This document shows positions 54,229 to 63,711 of a stretch of DNA of 64,000 nt, one piece after another. Position numbers and translations under genes: made by a program. Positions within the stretch are counted from its first letter, which is position 1. Each line of letters starts with the position of its first letter. The stretch is taken from contig JANSWU010000005.1 in NCBI GenBank assembly GCA_024743315.1, positions 1 through 64,000 of the forward strand, in the 5' to 3' direction. The stretch comes from Hyphomonadaceae bacterium. GTDB lineage: Bacteria > Pseudomonadota > Alphaproteobacteria > Caulobacterales > Hyphomonadaceae. Below the pieces are notes generated by a model that worked only from the letters and a program-made list of their open reading frames with translations, had not been told where the DNA came from and made no database searches.

Positions 54229-57200
54229 ATGTCCAACTGGAAACTCCTATCCGGTGTGGCCGCCGCCTCTATCATGACCGCAGCGATCGTCGCTCCGGCT
54301 GAGGCTCAGGTCACAACTTCAAATATTCGAGGCGAAGTCGTTGACGCGTCTGGCAACGCTGTCGCTGGTGTGACGGTAACTGTCGTCGACACGCGAACAG
54401 GCAACGCTGACACGGCGACCACAAACGCAAACGGTGTTTATTCGATCCGTTCTTTGCGTGTTGGCGGTCCTTACATTATTTCGGTTGAATCTGCAGACGG
54501 TTCAGCGACTCGCGAAAACGTCTTCCTGCAAGTCAACGAGACGTTCGATGGCGACCTTCAAATCGGTGATGAACGCACGCTGCAAACTATTGTCGTAACG
54601 GGCGTCACGGGTGACGGCGTTCTGGCACAGGGGCCGCGTTCTTCGTTTAACCTTGAAACCATCGAAGCCTTGCCAACGATTTCGCGCGACATTCGCGATA
54701 TTGCCCGCTTGGACCCGCTGGTTTCGGTTGATGCGACCAATGGTGGCGCGATCTCGATCGCCGGTACCAATAACCGCTTCAACTCTCTGACCATTGACGG
54801 CATCAAGTTCAATGACCTGTTCGGCCTGAACGCAAATGGTTTCCCATCTCAGCGGTCACCAATTTCAGTTGATGCGCTCGAGACTCTGGCTGTCGAAGTT
54901 GCGCCATACGATATTGAATTCTCCGGTTTTACCGGTGGTACGGTGAACATCCTGACCAAGTCAGGTCAGAACGAGTTCTTCGGATCGGCTTACTACTTCT
55001 ACACCGATGATGGCCTGGCTGGCGACAGCATCAATGGCAACGAGATCACTCAGGAGTTTGATGAAACCACTTGGGGTCTCACTCTTGGCGGTCCGATCAT
55101 CGAAGACAAGCTGTTCTTCTTTGCGGCTTATGAGGACTTCGAAGCCGGACAGCTGCTCGATGAAGCAGACCTGCCAGGCGCAGCCAGCGGTGTGAGCCAA
55201 GCGACTTATGACCAAGTGCGTTCCATCACGCAGGACGTGTATGGGTTCGACCCACTGGCCTTCGGAGCGCTGGATCCTGTGACCGACCAGAAGTTCCTCG
55301 CCACCCTGGACTGGAACATCGACAACGATCACCGCGCGAAGTTCACCTATATTGCCAATGAAGGAAATGAAATTCAGCCGCGCAATAACGGGGCCGATCT
55401 TGGATCTCCATCAACTTGGTATGATCGTTCAGAAGAAACCACTGCTTACGCTGTACAGTTGTTCTCTGATTGGACCGATCGCCTCTCCACCGAAGTCAAA
55501 GTTGCTTATTCTGAGCAAATTACCGGACAGGTCGCCCTGGCCAGCTCGGAAGTTGCAAACTTTGAAATTTCGACGCCAGAAGGCACAATCTCGATTGGTC
55601 CAGACTTCTTCCGTCATGCCAACGAGCTTGAGAACGAACTTTGGCAGATCAAAGCGAAAGCTGAATACGAGCTTGGCGATCACCTGATCAAAGTCGGTTT
55701 TGAACGCGATGATCAATCGACCTTCAACCTCTTTGTTCCCGGTTCCGAAGGCTCTTACGAGTTTGATTCGATTGCCGATTATCAAGCCCAAACAGCATCT
55801 ACCCTGTTCTATCAGAACGCCATCTCGAATGATGAGAATGATGGTGCTGCGAATTGGGGCTTTGCGGTCAACAGCCTCTACGCTCAGGACACCTGGCAGG
55901 TTACTGACAAGCTGACCGTGAATGGCGGTATCCGCTATGATTGGTATGAATCTGAAGGCGAGATCGAAGAAAATCCAAACTTCGTCGCTCGCTATGGTTT
56001 CACCAACACCACTGATGTCGATGGCCTGAGCATCATTATGCCTCGCGTCGGCTTCAACTATGAGTATAATGACGACATCACAATCCGTGGTGGGTTCGGC
56101 CGGTTCTCCGGTGGTAGCCCGGCGGTTTGGCTGTCGAACAATTACTCTAACACCGGTGTTGCGATCGACAGTGTCTTCCTCGCTGGCTTCCTTGGCGATG
56201 ATCTCACCAATGTTGATGCGCGCGTGCTGCCAGCAGCCGCAACCTCGGCCCTGACCGCCGGGGATGGTGACGTCAATGTCCTCGATCCAAACTTTGAAGT
56301 GCCATCTTTGTGGCGCGCAAATCTTGGAACCGATATCTTCTTTGATATTGGCCGTTTTGAAGGCTTCAAGCTGTCACTCGACTATATCTATGGTGTGAAT
56401 GACGCTGCCCCATTCTGGATCGATCGCTCTTGTGGTGACCCAATCGGTGCGGCTCCGGATGGTCGTCCGATCTACAATTGTGGATTGGATCAAGCCTTCC
56501 TGGACAATCTCGGCAATCAGCAAATCATCGACTTCTATGACGATAGCGGCATTGCGGCGACAGCTGCCACCGCTGCTTTCGACACAGATGGCGATGGCAC
56601 GGTCGAGCTGCAAGAAGTTGAAGTGGCACCTGAAGCCTTGTTCCTGACGAACATCGACAAAGGTGACCAGCACATCTTTACCGCACGTCTGTCGAAAGAC
56701 TGGGATGATCTTGGTGCCTTCGGGTCGCTCTTCTCGAGCTTCTCCTACACCTATCAGGATGCACAGGACGCCCACTCGGGCACAAGCTCCACTGCTTCGT
56801 CGAACTATTCTGACTATGCGTCTTTCGACCGTCAGAACCCGCGTCTGGCCGTCTCCAACTACCAGCGCGAGCATGAGTTCAAATTGCAGCTCGCTTGGGA
56901 GAAAGAGTTCATTCAAGACGCGCCGACCAAGCTGACAATGTTTGCGAACCGCCGTGCGGGTCAGCCATTCAGCTACACCTATGATTATTCTGGTGGTGCT
57001 GAGCGGTCTCTGTTCGGGATTCGTGAAGGTCGTGCGGATGACGAGGGTGAATTGTTCTACGTCCCAACCGGTGCAAATGATCCGCTGTTCAACGCAGCCG
57101 CTTCGTTTGGCGGTGACGCAGCAACGCTCAACAGCTTCCTCGATTTCCTCAACACATCAGGTCTGTCTGATTATGCGGGCGGAATTGCTCCGCGGAACGA

Positions 57201-57501
57201 ATTCGAAAGCCGTTGGTACACCAGCGTCGACCTTCGCTTCCAGCAGCAGCTTCCAGTTCCTGGTTGGAAAGAAACCGATCGCGTCATCGCGTACGTTGAC
57301 ATTGAGAATGTCGGCAACCTGTTGAACGACGAGTGGGGCTTCCTCGAGCAAGTTCGCTACGAGTACTTCCAGCCAGTCGCAAACGTTGACATCGTCGATG
57401 GTCAATACGTCTATAGCGGGTTCCCTGAGCGTTCCGAAGAGCGGATCACGAACTCTGCATCGCTGTGGCAGATCCAGCTGGGCGTGAAATACGTCTTCTA
57501 A
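54229..57501 (+). CDS. Oar-like TonB-dependent outer-membrane receptor with EF-hand-like loop
   Basis: A 1090-residue receptor: signal peptide (1-27, APAEAQ), an N-terminal carboxypeptidase-regulatory-like domain ('GEVVDASGNAVAGVTVTVVDT'), a plug ('SFNLETIEALPTISRDIRDIA', 'NNRFNSLTIDG'), and a 22-strand-type barrel ending 'IQLGVKYVF' with the terminal Phe. This is the Oar/OmpA-related TonB layout. Near residue 785 an EF-hand-like loop, DTDGDGTVELQE, lies in an extracellular-type region. GAGGGG precedes ATG 54229. Codon usage is well adapted, and a strong terminator follows, suggesting high expression. The ligand is unknown. Confidence 0.92.
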   Translation: MSNWKLLSGVAAASIMTAAIVAPAEAQVTTSNIRGEVVDASGNAVAGVTVTVVDTRTGNADTATTNANGVYSIRSLRVGGPYIISVESADGSATRENVFLQVNETFDGDLQIGDERTLQTIVVTGVTGDGVLAQGPRSSFNLETIEALPTISRDIRDIARLDPLVSVDATNGGAISIAGTNNRFNSLTIDGIKFNDLFGLNANGFPSQRSPISVDALETLAVEVAPYDIEFSGFTGGTVNILTKSGQNEFFGSAYYFYTDDGLAGDSINGNEITQEFDETTWGLTLGGPIIEDKLFFFAAYEDFEAGQLLDEADLPGAASGVSQATYDQVRSITQDVYGFDPLAFGALDPVTDQKFLATLDWNIDNDHRAKFTYIANEGNEIQPRNNGADLGSPSTWYDRSEETTAYAVQLFSDWTDRLSTEVKVAYSEQITGQVALASSEVANFEISTPEGTISIGPDFFRHANELENELWQIKAKAEYELGDHLIKVGFERDDQSTFNLFVPGSEGSYEFDSIADYQAQTASTLFYQNAISNDENDGAANWGFAVNSLYAQDTWQVTDKLTVNGGIRYDWYESEGEIEENPNFVARYGFTNTTDVDGLSIIMPRVGFNYEYNDDITIRGGFGRFSGGSPAVWLSNNYSNTGVAIDSVFLAGFLGDDLTNVDARVLPAAATSALTAGDGDVNVLDPNFEVPSLWRANLGTDIFFDIGRFEGFKLSLDYIYGVNDAAPFWIDRSCGDPIGAAPDGRPIYNCGLDQAFLDNLGNQQIIDFYDDSGIAATAATAAFDTDGDGTVELQEVEVAPEALFLTNIDKGDQHIFTARLSKDWDDLGAFGSLFSSFSYTYQDAQDAHSGTSSTASSNYSDYASFDRQNPRLAVSNYQREHEFKLQLAWEKEFIQDAPTKLTMFANRRAGQPFSYTYDYSGGAERSLFGIREGRADDEGELFYVPTGANDPLFNAAASFGGDAATLNSFLDFLNTSGLSDYAGGIAPRNEFESRWYTSVDLRFQQQLPVPGWKETDRVIAYVDIENVGNLLNDEWGFLEQVRYEYFQPVANVDIVDGQYVYSGFPERSEERITNSASLWQIQLGVKYVF

Positions 57502-57522
57502 GTTCAGCTTAGAGTCTATCGG

Positions 57523-57553
57523 AAAGGGCGGTGCAGAAAGCGCCGCCCTTTTT
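57523..57553 (+). terminator. Intrinsic terminator after the TonB receptor
   Basis: A long GC stem (57523-57534 with 57540-57550, one G-T pair) and a short loop are followed by T-rich sequence. It lies 22 bases after the receptor stop and ahead of aguA. Confidence 0.92.
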
Positions 57554-57591
57554 CTTTGTGGTTTAGTCAGAGCTATGGCAAAGGCGCGTCA

Positions 57592-58602
57592 ATGCTGGAT
57601 CCACACCCCCTTATTCCGCCCGAATGGGCGCCGCAATCTGCCGTTTGGGCCGGTTGGCCACACATTCGCGCCGAATGGGGGGACGCCTTTGAGGGCGCGC
57701 GGGAGCAAATCGCGAATTTCGTGCGCAGGCTCAGTCAAGTGACGCCCGTTAAAATCGCCTGCGGGTCGCGCGAAGCCTATGGCAGCGCCCGGTTCGCCAT
57801 GGAAGACGACATCTTGGCTGGCCGGATATCGCTGCACACCTTACCGAGCGGCGACATCTGGTTGCGCGATACCGGACCAATCATAGCACAATCCAGGAGC
57901 GGGCTTCAGGCCCTGCAATTCCAGTTCAATGGCTGGGGCGGCAAATATGAGATGCCGGGCGACACGATGACGGCCGGTGGGATTGCCAGCGTCGAGCAAT
58001 TGCCGCTCCGCAAGCATGCTTTTGTGCTGGAGGGTGGTGCTGTGGATCTCGATGGCGCCGGGCGGTTGCTGACCACTCGTGAATGCGTCCTCAATCCGAA
58101 CCGTAACCCGAGCTGGACGCAGGCGGACGCCGAAACCGCCCTCAAACATGCCTTTGGCGTCGACCAGGTGATCTGGCTTGGCGATGGGTTGAGAAACGAT
58201 CACACGGACGGGCATGTTGATAATGTGGCGCGTTTTATCGGACCCGGGCGCGTTTTGTGCCAATCCCCATCGGGGGCAGACGATCCGAACAAGGATCGTC
58301 TACAGGCTATCGAGCGAGACCTCAAATCCGCAGGATTAGAGGTTGTCACCCTTCCATCGCCGGGGCGTATTGATGACGCAGACGGTAATCCGGTGCCGGC
58401 CAGTCACATGAATTTCCTGATCAGCAATCGGCACGTGCTTCTGCCGGTTTATGAGGATATCTATTCCGAGGCGGCGAAGGCGAGGCTCGAACAGCTGCTA
58501 CCAGGTTACAAAATTATTGGGCTGCCGGCGCGAAACATCCTATCTGGGGGCGGTGCGTTTCATTGCATGACACAACAAGTCCCGGAGCTTTTGGAGGCTT
58601 AG
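57592..58602 (+). CDS. aguA: Agmatine deiminase
   Basis: Converts agmatine to N-carbamoylputrescine. The 336-residue guanidino-modifying enzyme shows 'PEWAPQSAVWAGWPH', 'DIWLRDTGPII', 'FVLEGGAVDLDGAGRLLTT', 'DGLRNDHTDGHVDNVARF' and the catalytic Cys325 in 'GGGAFHCMTQQVP'. ATG 57592 matches the family start; the frame to 57556 adds unlikely residues. aguB begins three bases after its stop. Confidence 0.95.
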   Translation: MLDPHPLIPPEWAPQSAVWAGWPHIRAEWGDAFEGAREQIANFVRRLSQVTPVKIACGSREAYGSARFAMEDDILAGRISLHTLPSGDIWLRDTGPIIAQSRSGLQALQFQFNGWGGKYEMPGDTMTAGGIASVEQLPLRKHAFVLEGGAVDLDGAGRLLTTRECVLNPNRNPSWTQADAETALKHAFGVDQVIWLGDGLRNDHTDGHVDNVARFIGPGRVLCQSPSGADDPNKDRLQAIERDLKSAGLEVVTLPSPGRIDDADGNPVPASHMNFLISNRHVLLPVYEDIYSEAAKARLEQLLPGYKIIGLPARNILSGGGAFHCMTQQVPELLEA

Positions 58603-58605
58603 AAA

Positions 58606-59451
58606 ATGTCGAGACAGATCACCGTTGCGGCGTTGCAGCTGGCTTTCAAAAAGGGGGACATGGCGCGTAATATTGAACACGTCGAAGCCGCTGTCCGCGA
58701 CGCCGCCGCACAAGGCGCAGACGTCATCCTGCCGCCGGAGCTCTTCAGCGATCATTATTTCTGTAAATCGCAAGACGAAGCGCATTTCGCGACGGCCTTT
58801 GCCTGGCGGGACCATCCGGCTGTCCTTGCCATGCAGACGCTGGCAGCGGAATTGGAAGTGGCCATTCCGGTCTCGATTTTCGAGAAAGACGGACCTGAAT
58901 ATTTCAATTCCGTGGTCATGGTCGATGCCGATGGCGCTTTGCTGGGGGTCTACCGCAAGAGCCACATTCCAGACGGCCCGGGCTATCAGGAAAAGTACTA
59001 TTTTCGGCCCGGTGATACCGGCTTCCGGGTCTGGGACACGCAAAAAGGTAAGATCGGGGTCGGGATCTGCTGGGACCAATGGTTTCCGGAAGCGGCCCGC
59101 GCCATGGCTTTGCTCGGCGCCGATGTCCTGCTTTATCCAACCGCGATCGGCGCAGAGCCACAAGATCCATCTCTGGATACAGCAGCGCGCTGGCGCCGGG
59201 CCATGTTGGGGCATGCGGTCAGCAATGTGATCCCGGTCGTCGCCGCCAATCGCGTTGGCGATGAAGATGGTCAGGTGTTCTATGGCACCAGCTTTATCAG
59301 CGACCATATCGGCGAGATCATCAGCGATCTCAATCGCACGGAAGAAGGCGTGATCACCGCCATGATTGATCTCGATGAGGTGGACAAAGACCGAGCGGCC
59401 TGGGGGTTTTTTCGCGACCGACGCCCCGACTTGTACGAGGTCCTCGTCTAG
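58606..59451 (+). CDS. aguB: N-carbamoylputrescine amidase
   Basis: Hydrolyses N-carbamoylputrescine to putrescine, carbon dioxide and ammonia, following AguA. The 281-residue nitrilase-superfamily protein has the catalytic triad Glu45 ('LPPELFSDHYF'), Lys118 ('YRKSHIPDGPGYQEKYYF') and Cys155 ('GVGICWDQWFPE'). The GGAGG ribosome site lies inside the end of aguA. Together they give the arginine-agmatine route to putrescine; no arginine decarboxylase is in view. Confidence 0.96.
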   Translation: MSRQITVAALQLAFKKGDMARNIEHVEAAVRDAAAQGADVILPPELFSDHYFCKSQDEAHFATAFAWRDHPAVLAMQTLAAELEVAIPVSIFEKDGPEYFNSVVMVDADGALLGVYRKSHIPDGPGYQEKYYFRPGDTGFRVWDTQKGKIGVGICWDQWFPEAARAMALLGADVLLYPTAIGAEPQDPSLDTAARWRRAMLGHAVSNVIPVVAANRVGDEDGQVFYGTSFISDHIGEIISDLNRTEEGVITAMIDLDEVDKDRAAWGFFRDRRPDLYEVLV

Positions 59452-59500
59452 GAGCGATAAACAGGGTGCGTGGAAAACGACAATGCGCTAGGGCGAATTC

Positions 59501-60124
59501 ATGGATCAATTTATGCTCTTTCCAGTGACCTCTCTGCTCATCGCAGCGAATGTCATTGCCAGTCTATTTGCCCTTTCGAACACGCAATTCATGGAAAAGA
59601 ATCTGTTCCATGTCGGTTCGGTCCTCTCGCAGCGCGAATGGCACCGGATGGTTACCAGCGGATTTCTGCATGGCGGCTTTATCCACCTGTTTGTGAATAT
59701 GTATGTGCTGTTCATGTTTGGCGGTTTCGTGGAGCGTGCGGTTGGACCAACTGGTTATTTGATTATCTATTTTCTCGCCCTGCTCGGCGGCAATGCCTGG
59801 GCGCTCCTGGAGAACAAGGATAAGCCATATTATCGCGCTCTCGGAGCTTCTGGCGCGACCTCGGGCATCGTTATGAGCTTCATTCTGTTTCGACCGTTCG
59901 AGCCATTGATGATTTTTCCCATCCCGTTTTTCATGCCAGCGGTCGTGCTCGGCCTGGCCTTTATCGTTGTATCGGCGGTTTTGGCGCAGCGTGAAAACAA
60001 GACCATCGGTCACGAGGCGCATCTGGGTGGGGCGCTCGCCGGTATTATCGCCACCATTGTGCTCGCCCCAAGCGCGTTCTCGAATTTCGCCAATGAGATC
60101 GCGCGCGCCTTGGGAGGCAGCTAG
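59501..60124 (+). CDS. Rhomboid-family intramembrane serine protease
   Basis: A 207-residue protein with six hydrophobic helices and rhomboid marks: 'WHRMVTSGFLHGGFIHLFVNMYVLFMFG' (HxxxN region), the catalytic Ser117 in 'ALGASGATSGIV' (GASG) and His174 in 'GHEAHLGGALAG'. It cleaves single-pass membrane proteins. It follows aguB by 49 bases and is followed two bases later by zapE, so it may share their transcript. Confidence 0.93.
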   Translation: MDQFMLFPVTSLLIAANVIASLFALSNTQFMEKNLFHVGSVLSQREWHRMVTSGFLHGGFIHLFVNMYVLFMFGGFVERAVGPTGYLIIYFLALLGGNAWALLENKDKPYYRALGASGATSGIVMSFILFRPFEPLMIFPIPFFMPAVVLGLAFIVVSAVLAQRENKTIGHEAHLGGALAGIIATIVLAPSAFSNFANEIARALGGS

Positions 60125-60126
60125 GT

Positions 60127-61209
60127 TTGGGGGCAGTCACAGATACATTGCAGGCCCGTATAGAAGCGGGGACGCTGACCCGAGACCCCGCACAAGTCGC
60201 GGCCGCAGCAAAACTGGATGATCTGCTTGATCGCTTGCAATCGAGCGGCAAAGGCGGGTGGTTCTCGCGCCCAAAACCGGTGCAGGGTCTCTACCTCTGG
60301 GGCGGCGTCGGGCGCGGAAAATCCATGCTCATGGATGTCTTTTTCGCCACTGCCCCGGTCAAGGCGATGCGGGTCCATTTTCATGAATTCATGGGCCGGG
60401 TCCATGATCGCCTGAACATTGCGCGCAAACGCAAGGATGTTTCCAATCCGATCTTTCCCGTCGCCAAACAGTTTGCTTCCGAGGCGAGACTGATTTGCTT
60501 TGACGAGTTTCAGGTCACACAGATTGCCGATGCGATGATCCTGGCCGGCTTGTTCGAGGATTTGTTCAAACGCGGCGTGACTATGGTGGCGACCTCCAAT
60601 CGGCATCCTGATGAGCTCTATAAAGACGGCCTAAATCGCCATCTCTTTGTGCCCTTTATCGAGCATTTGAAGGCACAGAATGAAGTCTTCGAACTGGCCT
60701 CGGAGCGCGACTATCGCCTTGAGAGGTTGACGGAAGCTCCGGTCTGGTACGCGGCGTCGCATGGCGTTGGCGCGCTCGATCAGGCATTTGAACGCTTGAC
60801 CCTTGGCGCCGCACCGCAAAGCTGTGTCCTCACGGTCAAAGGCCGAAAAGTGCCCGTCTCGCGAGAAGCTGCCGGCGTGGCTCGGTTCACGTTTGATGAG
60901 CTCTGCGCGCAGCCGCTCTGGGCCGAGGACTATCGCGCCATCGCCTCCATGTTTCACACCATTCTGCTCGAAGACATTCCGATCCTCAGTCCAGCCAAGC
61001 GCAATGAAGCGGCACGTTTCGTGACGCTGATTGATACGCTCTATGAGGCCAAGGTGAAGCTCGTTGCCAGTGCCGAGGCTGATCCGGAACATCTATATCC
61101 AGCCGGGGATGGGAGCTTCGAATTCCAGCGAACGGTCAGTCGATTGCATGAAATGAGGTCCACCGGGTATATGGCTGAAGCGCACATAGTCCCGGTGGAC
61201 CAAAAGTGA
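60127..61209 (+). CDS. zapE: ZapE/AFG1-family ATPase
   Basis: A 360-residue P-loop ATPase of the AFG1/ZapE family, with Walker A 'LYLWGGVGRGKSMLMDVFF', Walker B 'LICFDEFQVTQIADAMIL', sensor 'MVATSNRHPDELYKDGL' and the family C-terminal 'RFVTLIDTLYEAKVKLVASAEADPEHLY'. ZapE in E. coli acts at the division septum late in constriction. The start is TTG 60127 behind GGGAGG, two bases after the rhomboid stop. Confidence 0.95.
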   Translation: MGAVTDTLQARIEAGTLTRDPAQVAAAAKLDDLLDRLQSSGKGGWFSRPKPVQGLYLWGGVGRGKSMLMDVFFATAPVKAMRVHFHEFMGRVHDRLNIARKRKDVSNPIFPVAKQFASEARLICFDEFQVTQIADAMILAGLFEDLFKRGVTMVATSNRHPDELYKDGLNRHLFVPFIEHLKAQNEVFELASERDYRLERLTEAPVWYAASHGVGALDQAFERLTLGAAPQSCVLTVKGRKVPVSREAAGVARFTFDELCAQPLWAEDYRAIASMFHTILLEDIPILSPAKRNEAARFVTLIDTLYEAKVKLVASAEADPEHLYPAGDGSFEFQRTVSRLHEMRSTGYMAEAHIVPVDQK

Positions 61210-61390
61210 TTTCAACATTGGCACAGCCGAAACTGGGGAGGGAGGAAACGTCTCGCGCCAGCCAATGCGAAGAGAGATGCAACTCTCTGGGGGACTCTAC
61301 GCACCCGGTTCGGAACTGGATCAAAATTAATTTTACTGGCGCACAGATGAATTAGCGCCGAAGATAGAGACAAATCTGAGAGGACATAAA

Positions 61391-62371
61391 TTGACGGGAC
61401 TTAAAGCCGCTTTGAGCATTGTGTTTGCGATCGGGATCGCCGCCTGCACGACCACGACATCTGGCTATCAGCCGCAGCATTACTCGCCGCAGCCTGCGAT
61501 TGATATGTTGGAAGCGCTGAGCGCGGATGCCTTGCAAGGCCGTGGAGTTGGGACGGAAGGTAGTGCTGCCGCGCGCGTCATGATCATTGATCGCCTCGAA
61601 GCGCTCGGCGTCAGCGCGGTCGGCGAGTCGTACGAGCATCCGTTCAAATATGGTCCGTTCCGGAACCCTCAGACCGGCGAGGACGCGGTTCCGGACAAGG
61701 ATGGCATCAATGTCATTGCGATGATCCCGGGGATGCTAACCGGTGGCCCATCCATGGTCGTCACCGCCCATTATGATCATCTGGGGGTCCGTGAAGGCGA
61801 GATCTATAATGGCACCGACGACAATGCCTCCGGCGTTGTTGGTGCGCTTGCTCTGGCCGAACACTTTTCCAACACGCCACCACAGCATGATGTCTATTTC
61901 GTTTTCTTTGACGCCGAAGAAGATGGCTTTGGGGGCGCCCGTGATTTCATTAGCAATCCGCCTTTACCGCTTGAGACGGTCGCGCTGAATTTGAATTTTG
62001 ACATGGTGTCGCGCGGCGATAATGGCATTCTGTGGGCGTCAGGCACGCATCACTGGCCCGACATGGTTGCCCGGGTCGATGCCGTGGCGGCGACCGCTCC
62101 GGTGAGCGTCGAGCGCGGGTATGACACAGGCGATGGCCGCGATGACTGGACCATGCTGTCTGATCACGCCGTCTTCTTCCGGGCTGGCATTCCACATATT
62201 TATTTCGGCGTTGAAGATCATCCCGATTATCACCGCCCCAGCGATGACTTTGAAAACGTCGACCAGGAATGGTTCCTTAAATCTGTTGATACGCTGGCGA
62301 TGATGGCGGAAGCCATGGACGCAGATCTCGGCGAAATCCTCACCATGCGGCGGGCCGCTAACGCAGACTAG
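61391..62371 (+). CDS. M28-family metallopeptidase, lipoprotein
   Basis: A 326-residue exported aminopeptidase-like protein. TTG 61391 follows GAGAGGA. The signal peptide ends in lipobox IAAC. The zinc-peptidase core has 'VVTAHYDHLGVREGEIYNGTDDNASGV' (His and bridging Asp), 'VFFDAEEDGFGGA' (catalytic Glu pair), 'NLNFDMVSRGDNG' and 'DHPDYHRPSDDFENV'. It should act in the periplasm on peptide N termini. The 181 bases before it contain only a weak GAGAG/CTCTC hairpin near 61272. Confidence 0.92.
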   Translation: MTGLKAALSIVFAIGIAACTTTTSGYQPQHYSPQPAIDMLEALSADALQGRGVGTEGSAAARVMIIDRLEALGVSAVGESYEHPFKYGPFRNPQTGEDAVPDKDGINVIAMIPGMLTGGPSMVVTAHYDHLGVREGEIYNGTDDNASGVVGALALAEHFSNTPPQHDVYFVFFDAEEDGFGGARDFISNPPLPLETVALNLNFDMVSRGDNGILWASGTHHWPDMVARVDAVAATAPVSVERGYDTGDGRDDWTMLSDHAVFFRAGIPHIYFGVEDHPDYHRPSDDFENVDQEWFLKSVDTLAMMAEAMDADLGEILTMRRAANAD

Positions 62372-62442
62372 TGCAGAACCAGATATGGTCAGAATGCGCT
62401 GCGAAAACAGACTTCTGCCCTGCGACTGATTTTCAATCGCCT

Positions 62443-62457
62443 TGCAAATGCTTCGCA
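62443..62457 (+). promoter_or_regulatory. Fur/Mur-like box candidate upstream of bfr
   Basis: TGCAAATGCTTCGCA is a 15-base partial dyad (TGC-AA at the left, TT-GCA at the right) 95 bases ahead of the bfr ATG, in an AT-rich stretch. It resembles the TGC-rich boxes of alphaproteobacterial Fur/Mur proteins, which often control iron storage. Motif recall only. Confidence 0.35.
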
Positions 62458-62552
62458 CTATCATAATCAATTGATTTTATTGCGTTTTTTCTTGCAATTT
62501 CGCGACTCATCGCTATTTCGGGGAACATAGGTAGTTTTACGGAGTAGGCCCG

Positions 62553-63032
62553 ATGAAAGGCGACGCAAAAGTCATTGAATTCCTCAATCTCGCATTGAAG
62601 AACGAGCTGACCGCAATCAATCAGTATTTCCTGCATTCGCGCATGCTGAAAGATTGGGGCGTCAGCAAGCTTGGTGATTATGAGTACAAAGAATCCATCG
62701 AAGAAATGAACCATGCCGATTGGTTGATTGAGCGGATCCTGTTTCTCGGGGGTCTGCCTAACCTTCAGGACCTCGGAAAGCTCCGCATTGGGGAAGGCGT
62801 CAAAGAGATCCTCGAATGCGATCTCGCACTCGAGAATGACGCGATTCCATTACTTCGCGACGCGATGGAGCATTGTGAAAAGGTGCGCGACTATGTCAGC
62901 CGTGACCTGTTTGGAAAAATCCTCACCAATGAGGAAGAACATGTCGATTATATCGAAACTCAGTTCGAGTTAATCGATCGGATCGGTATGCAGAGTTACA
63001 CGCAGCTGCAATCTGAGGCGAATGCGCACTAA
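62553..63032 (+). CDS. bfr: Bacterioferritin
   Basis: Stores iron in a 24-subunit shell. The 159-residue protein retains all ferroxidase ligands, Glu18, Glu51, His54, Glu94, Glu127 and His130, and the haem ligand Met52 ('[13 protein letters not shown]'). Length is typical. It is separated by 23 bases from the CDGSH gene. Iron regulation would fit the 62443-62457 box. Start ATG is supported by ACGGAG upstream. Confidence 0.97.
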   Translation: MKGDAKVIEFLNLALKNELTAINQYFLHSRMLKDWGVSKLGDYEYKESIEEMNHADWLIERILFLGGLPNLQDLGKLRIGEGVKEILECDLALENDAIPLLRDAMEHCEKVRDYVSRDLFGKILTNEEEHVDYIETQFELIDRIGMQSYTQLQSEANAH

Positions 63033-63055
63033 ATCTGCAACACCGGGATGCCATC

Positions 63056-63709
63056 ATGCCGAAAACCACGATCTTCGAATATAAGGGCACATCCGAAACC
63101 GTTTCTTGGGATCGTCGATTGTGCATTCATGTCGGAGAGTGTGGCCGCGCCAAAGGCGACCTGTTCGAAACCGGGCGCGACCCTTGGTGCGACCCAGATC
63201 TTGCCGACCGCGCGAACACCCAGGATGTGATTGCGCGATGCCCAACCGGGGCGCTGGCCCTGCACGATGAGAACGGCTTGCTGGTTGAACCGGCCCCAGC
63301 CGATAATCAGGTCCACGTGTCGAATGACGGACCGCTCTACGTCATCGGCGATTTAAAGGTCGATGGTGCCAGCGACGACATGCACAGCGTGACGCGCCGC
63401 GTCGCGCTGTGTCGCTGCGGGGCGTCCAAGAACAAACCGTTCTGCGACAATTCTCATCGCGATATCGGGTTTCACGATGCAGGCGCGGTCGGCGATACAG
63501 GCGTGCCGGACATCGAGTCTGGTGGACCGCTTGAGATCAAGCGCATTCCGGATGGGCCGATCGAAGTTTCGGGTAATTTTACGATCCGGGCCGGATCCGG
63601 GCGCAAGGCCTGGTCTGGCCGCAAGGCCTATCTCTGCCGGTGCGGTCAATCCGCGAACAAGCCATTCTGTGATGGCGCTCACAATGCGGCCGGGTTCAAA
63701 GCGGAATAG
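63056..63709 (+). CDS. Fe-S protein with Fer4_19 and two CDGSH domains
   Basis: A 217-residue cytoplasmic iron-sulphur protein. An N-terminal Fer4_19-type divergent ferredoxin domain ('LCIHVGECGRAKGDLF' through 'VIARCPTGAL') is followed by two CDGSH zinc-finger-like modules, 'CRCGASKNKPFCDNSH' and 'CRCGQSANKPFCDGAH', each able to hold a 2Fe-2S cluster with C3H1 ligands. Function in the family is unclear, though redox or cluster-transfer roles are suspected. It follows bfr closely. Its stop is two bases from the convergent hydrolase gene. Confidence 0.93.
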   Translation: MPKTTIFEYKGTSETVSWDRRLCIHVGECGRAKGDLFETGRDPWCDPDLADRANTQDVIARCPTGALALHDENGLLVEPAPADNQVHVSNDGPLYVIGDLKVDGASDDMHSVTRRVALCRCGASKNKPFCDNSHRDIGFHDAGAVGDTGVPDIESGGPLEIKRIPDGPIEVSGNFTIRAGSGRKAWSGRKAYLCRCGQSANKPFCDGAHNAAGFKAE

Positions 63710-63711
63710 GG

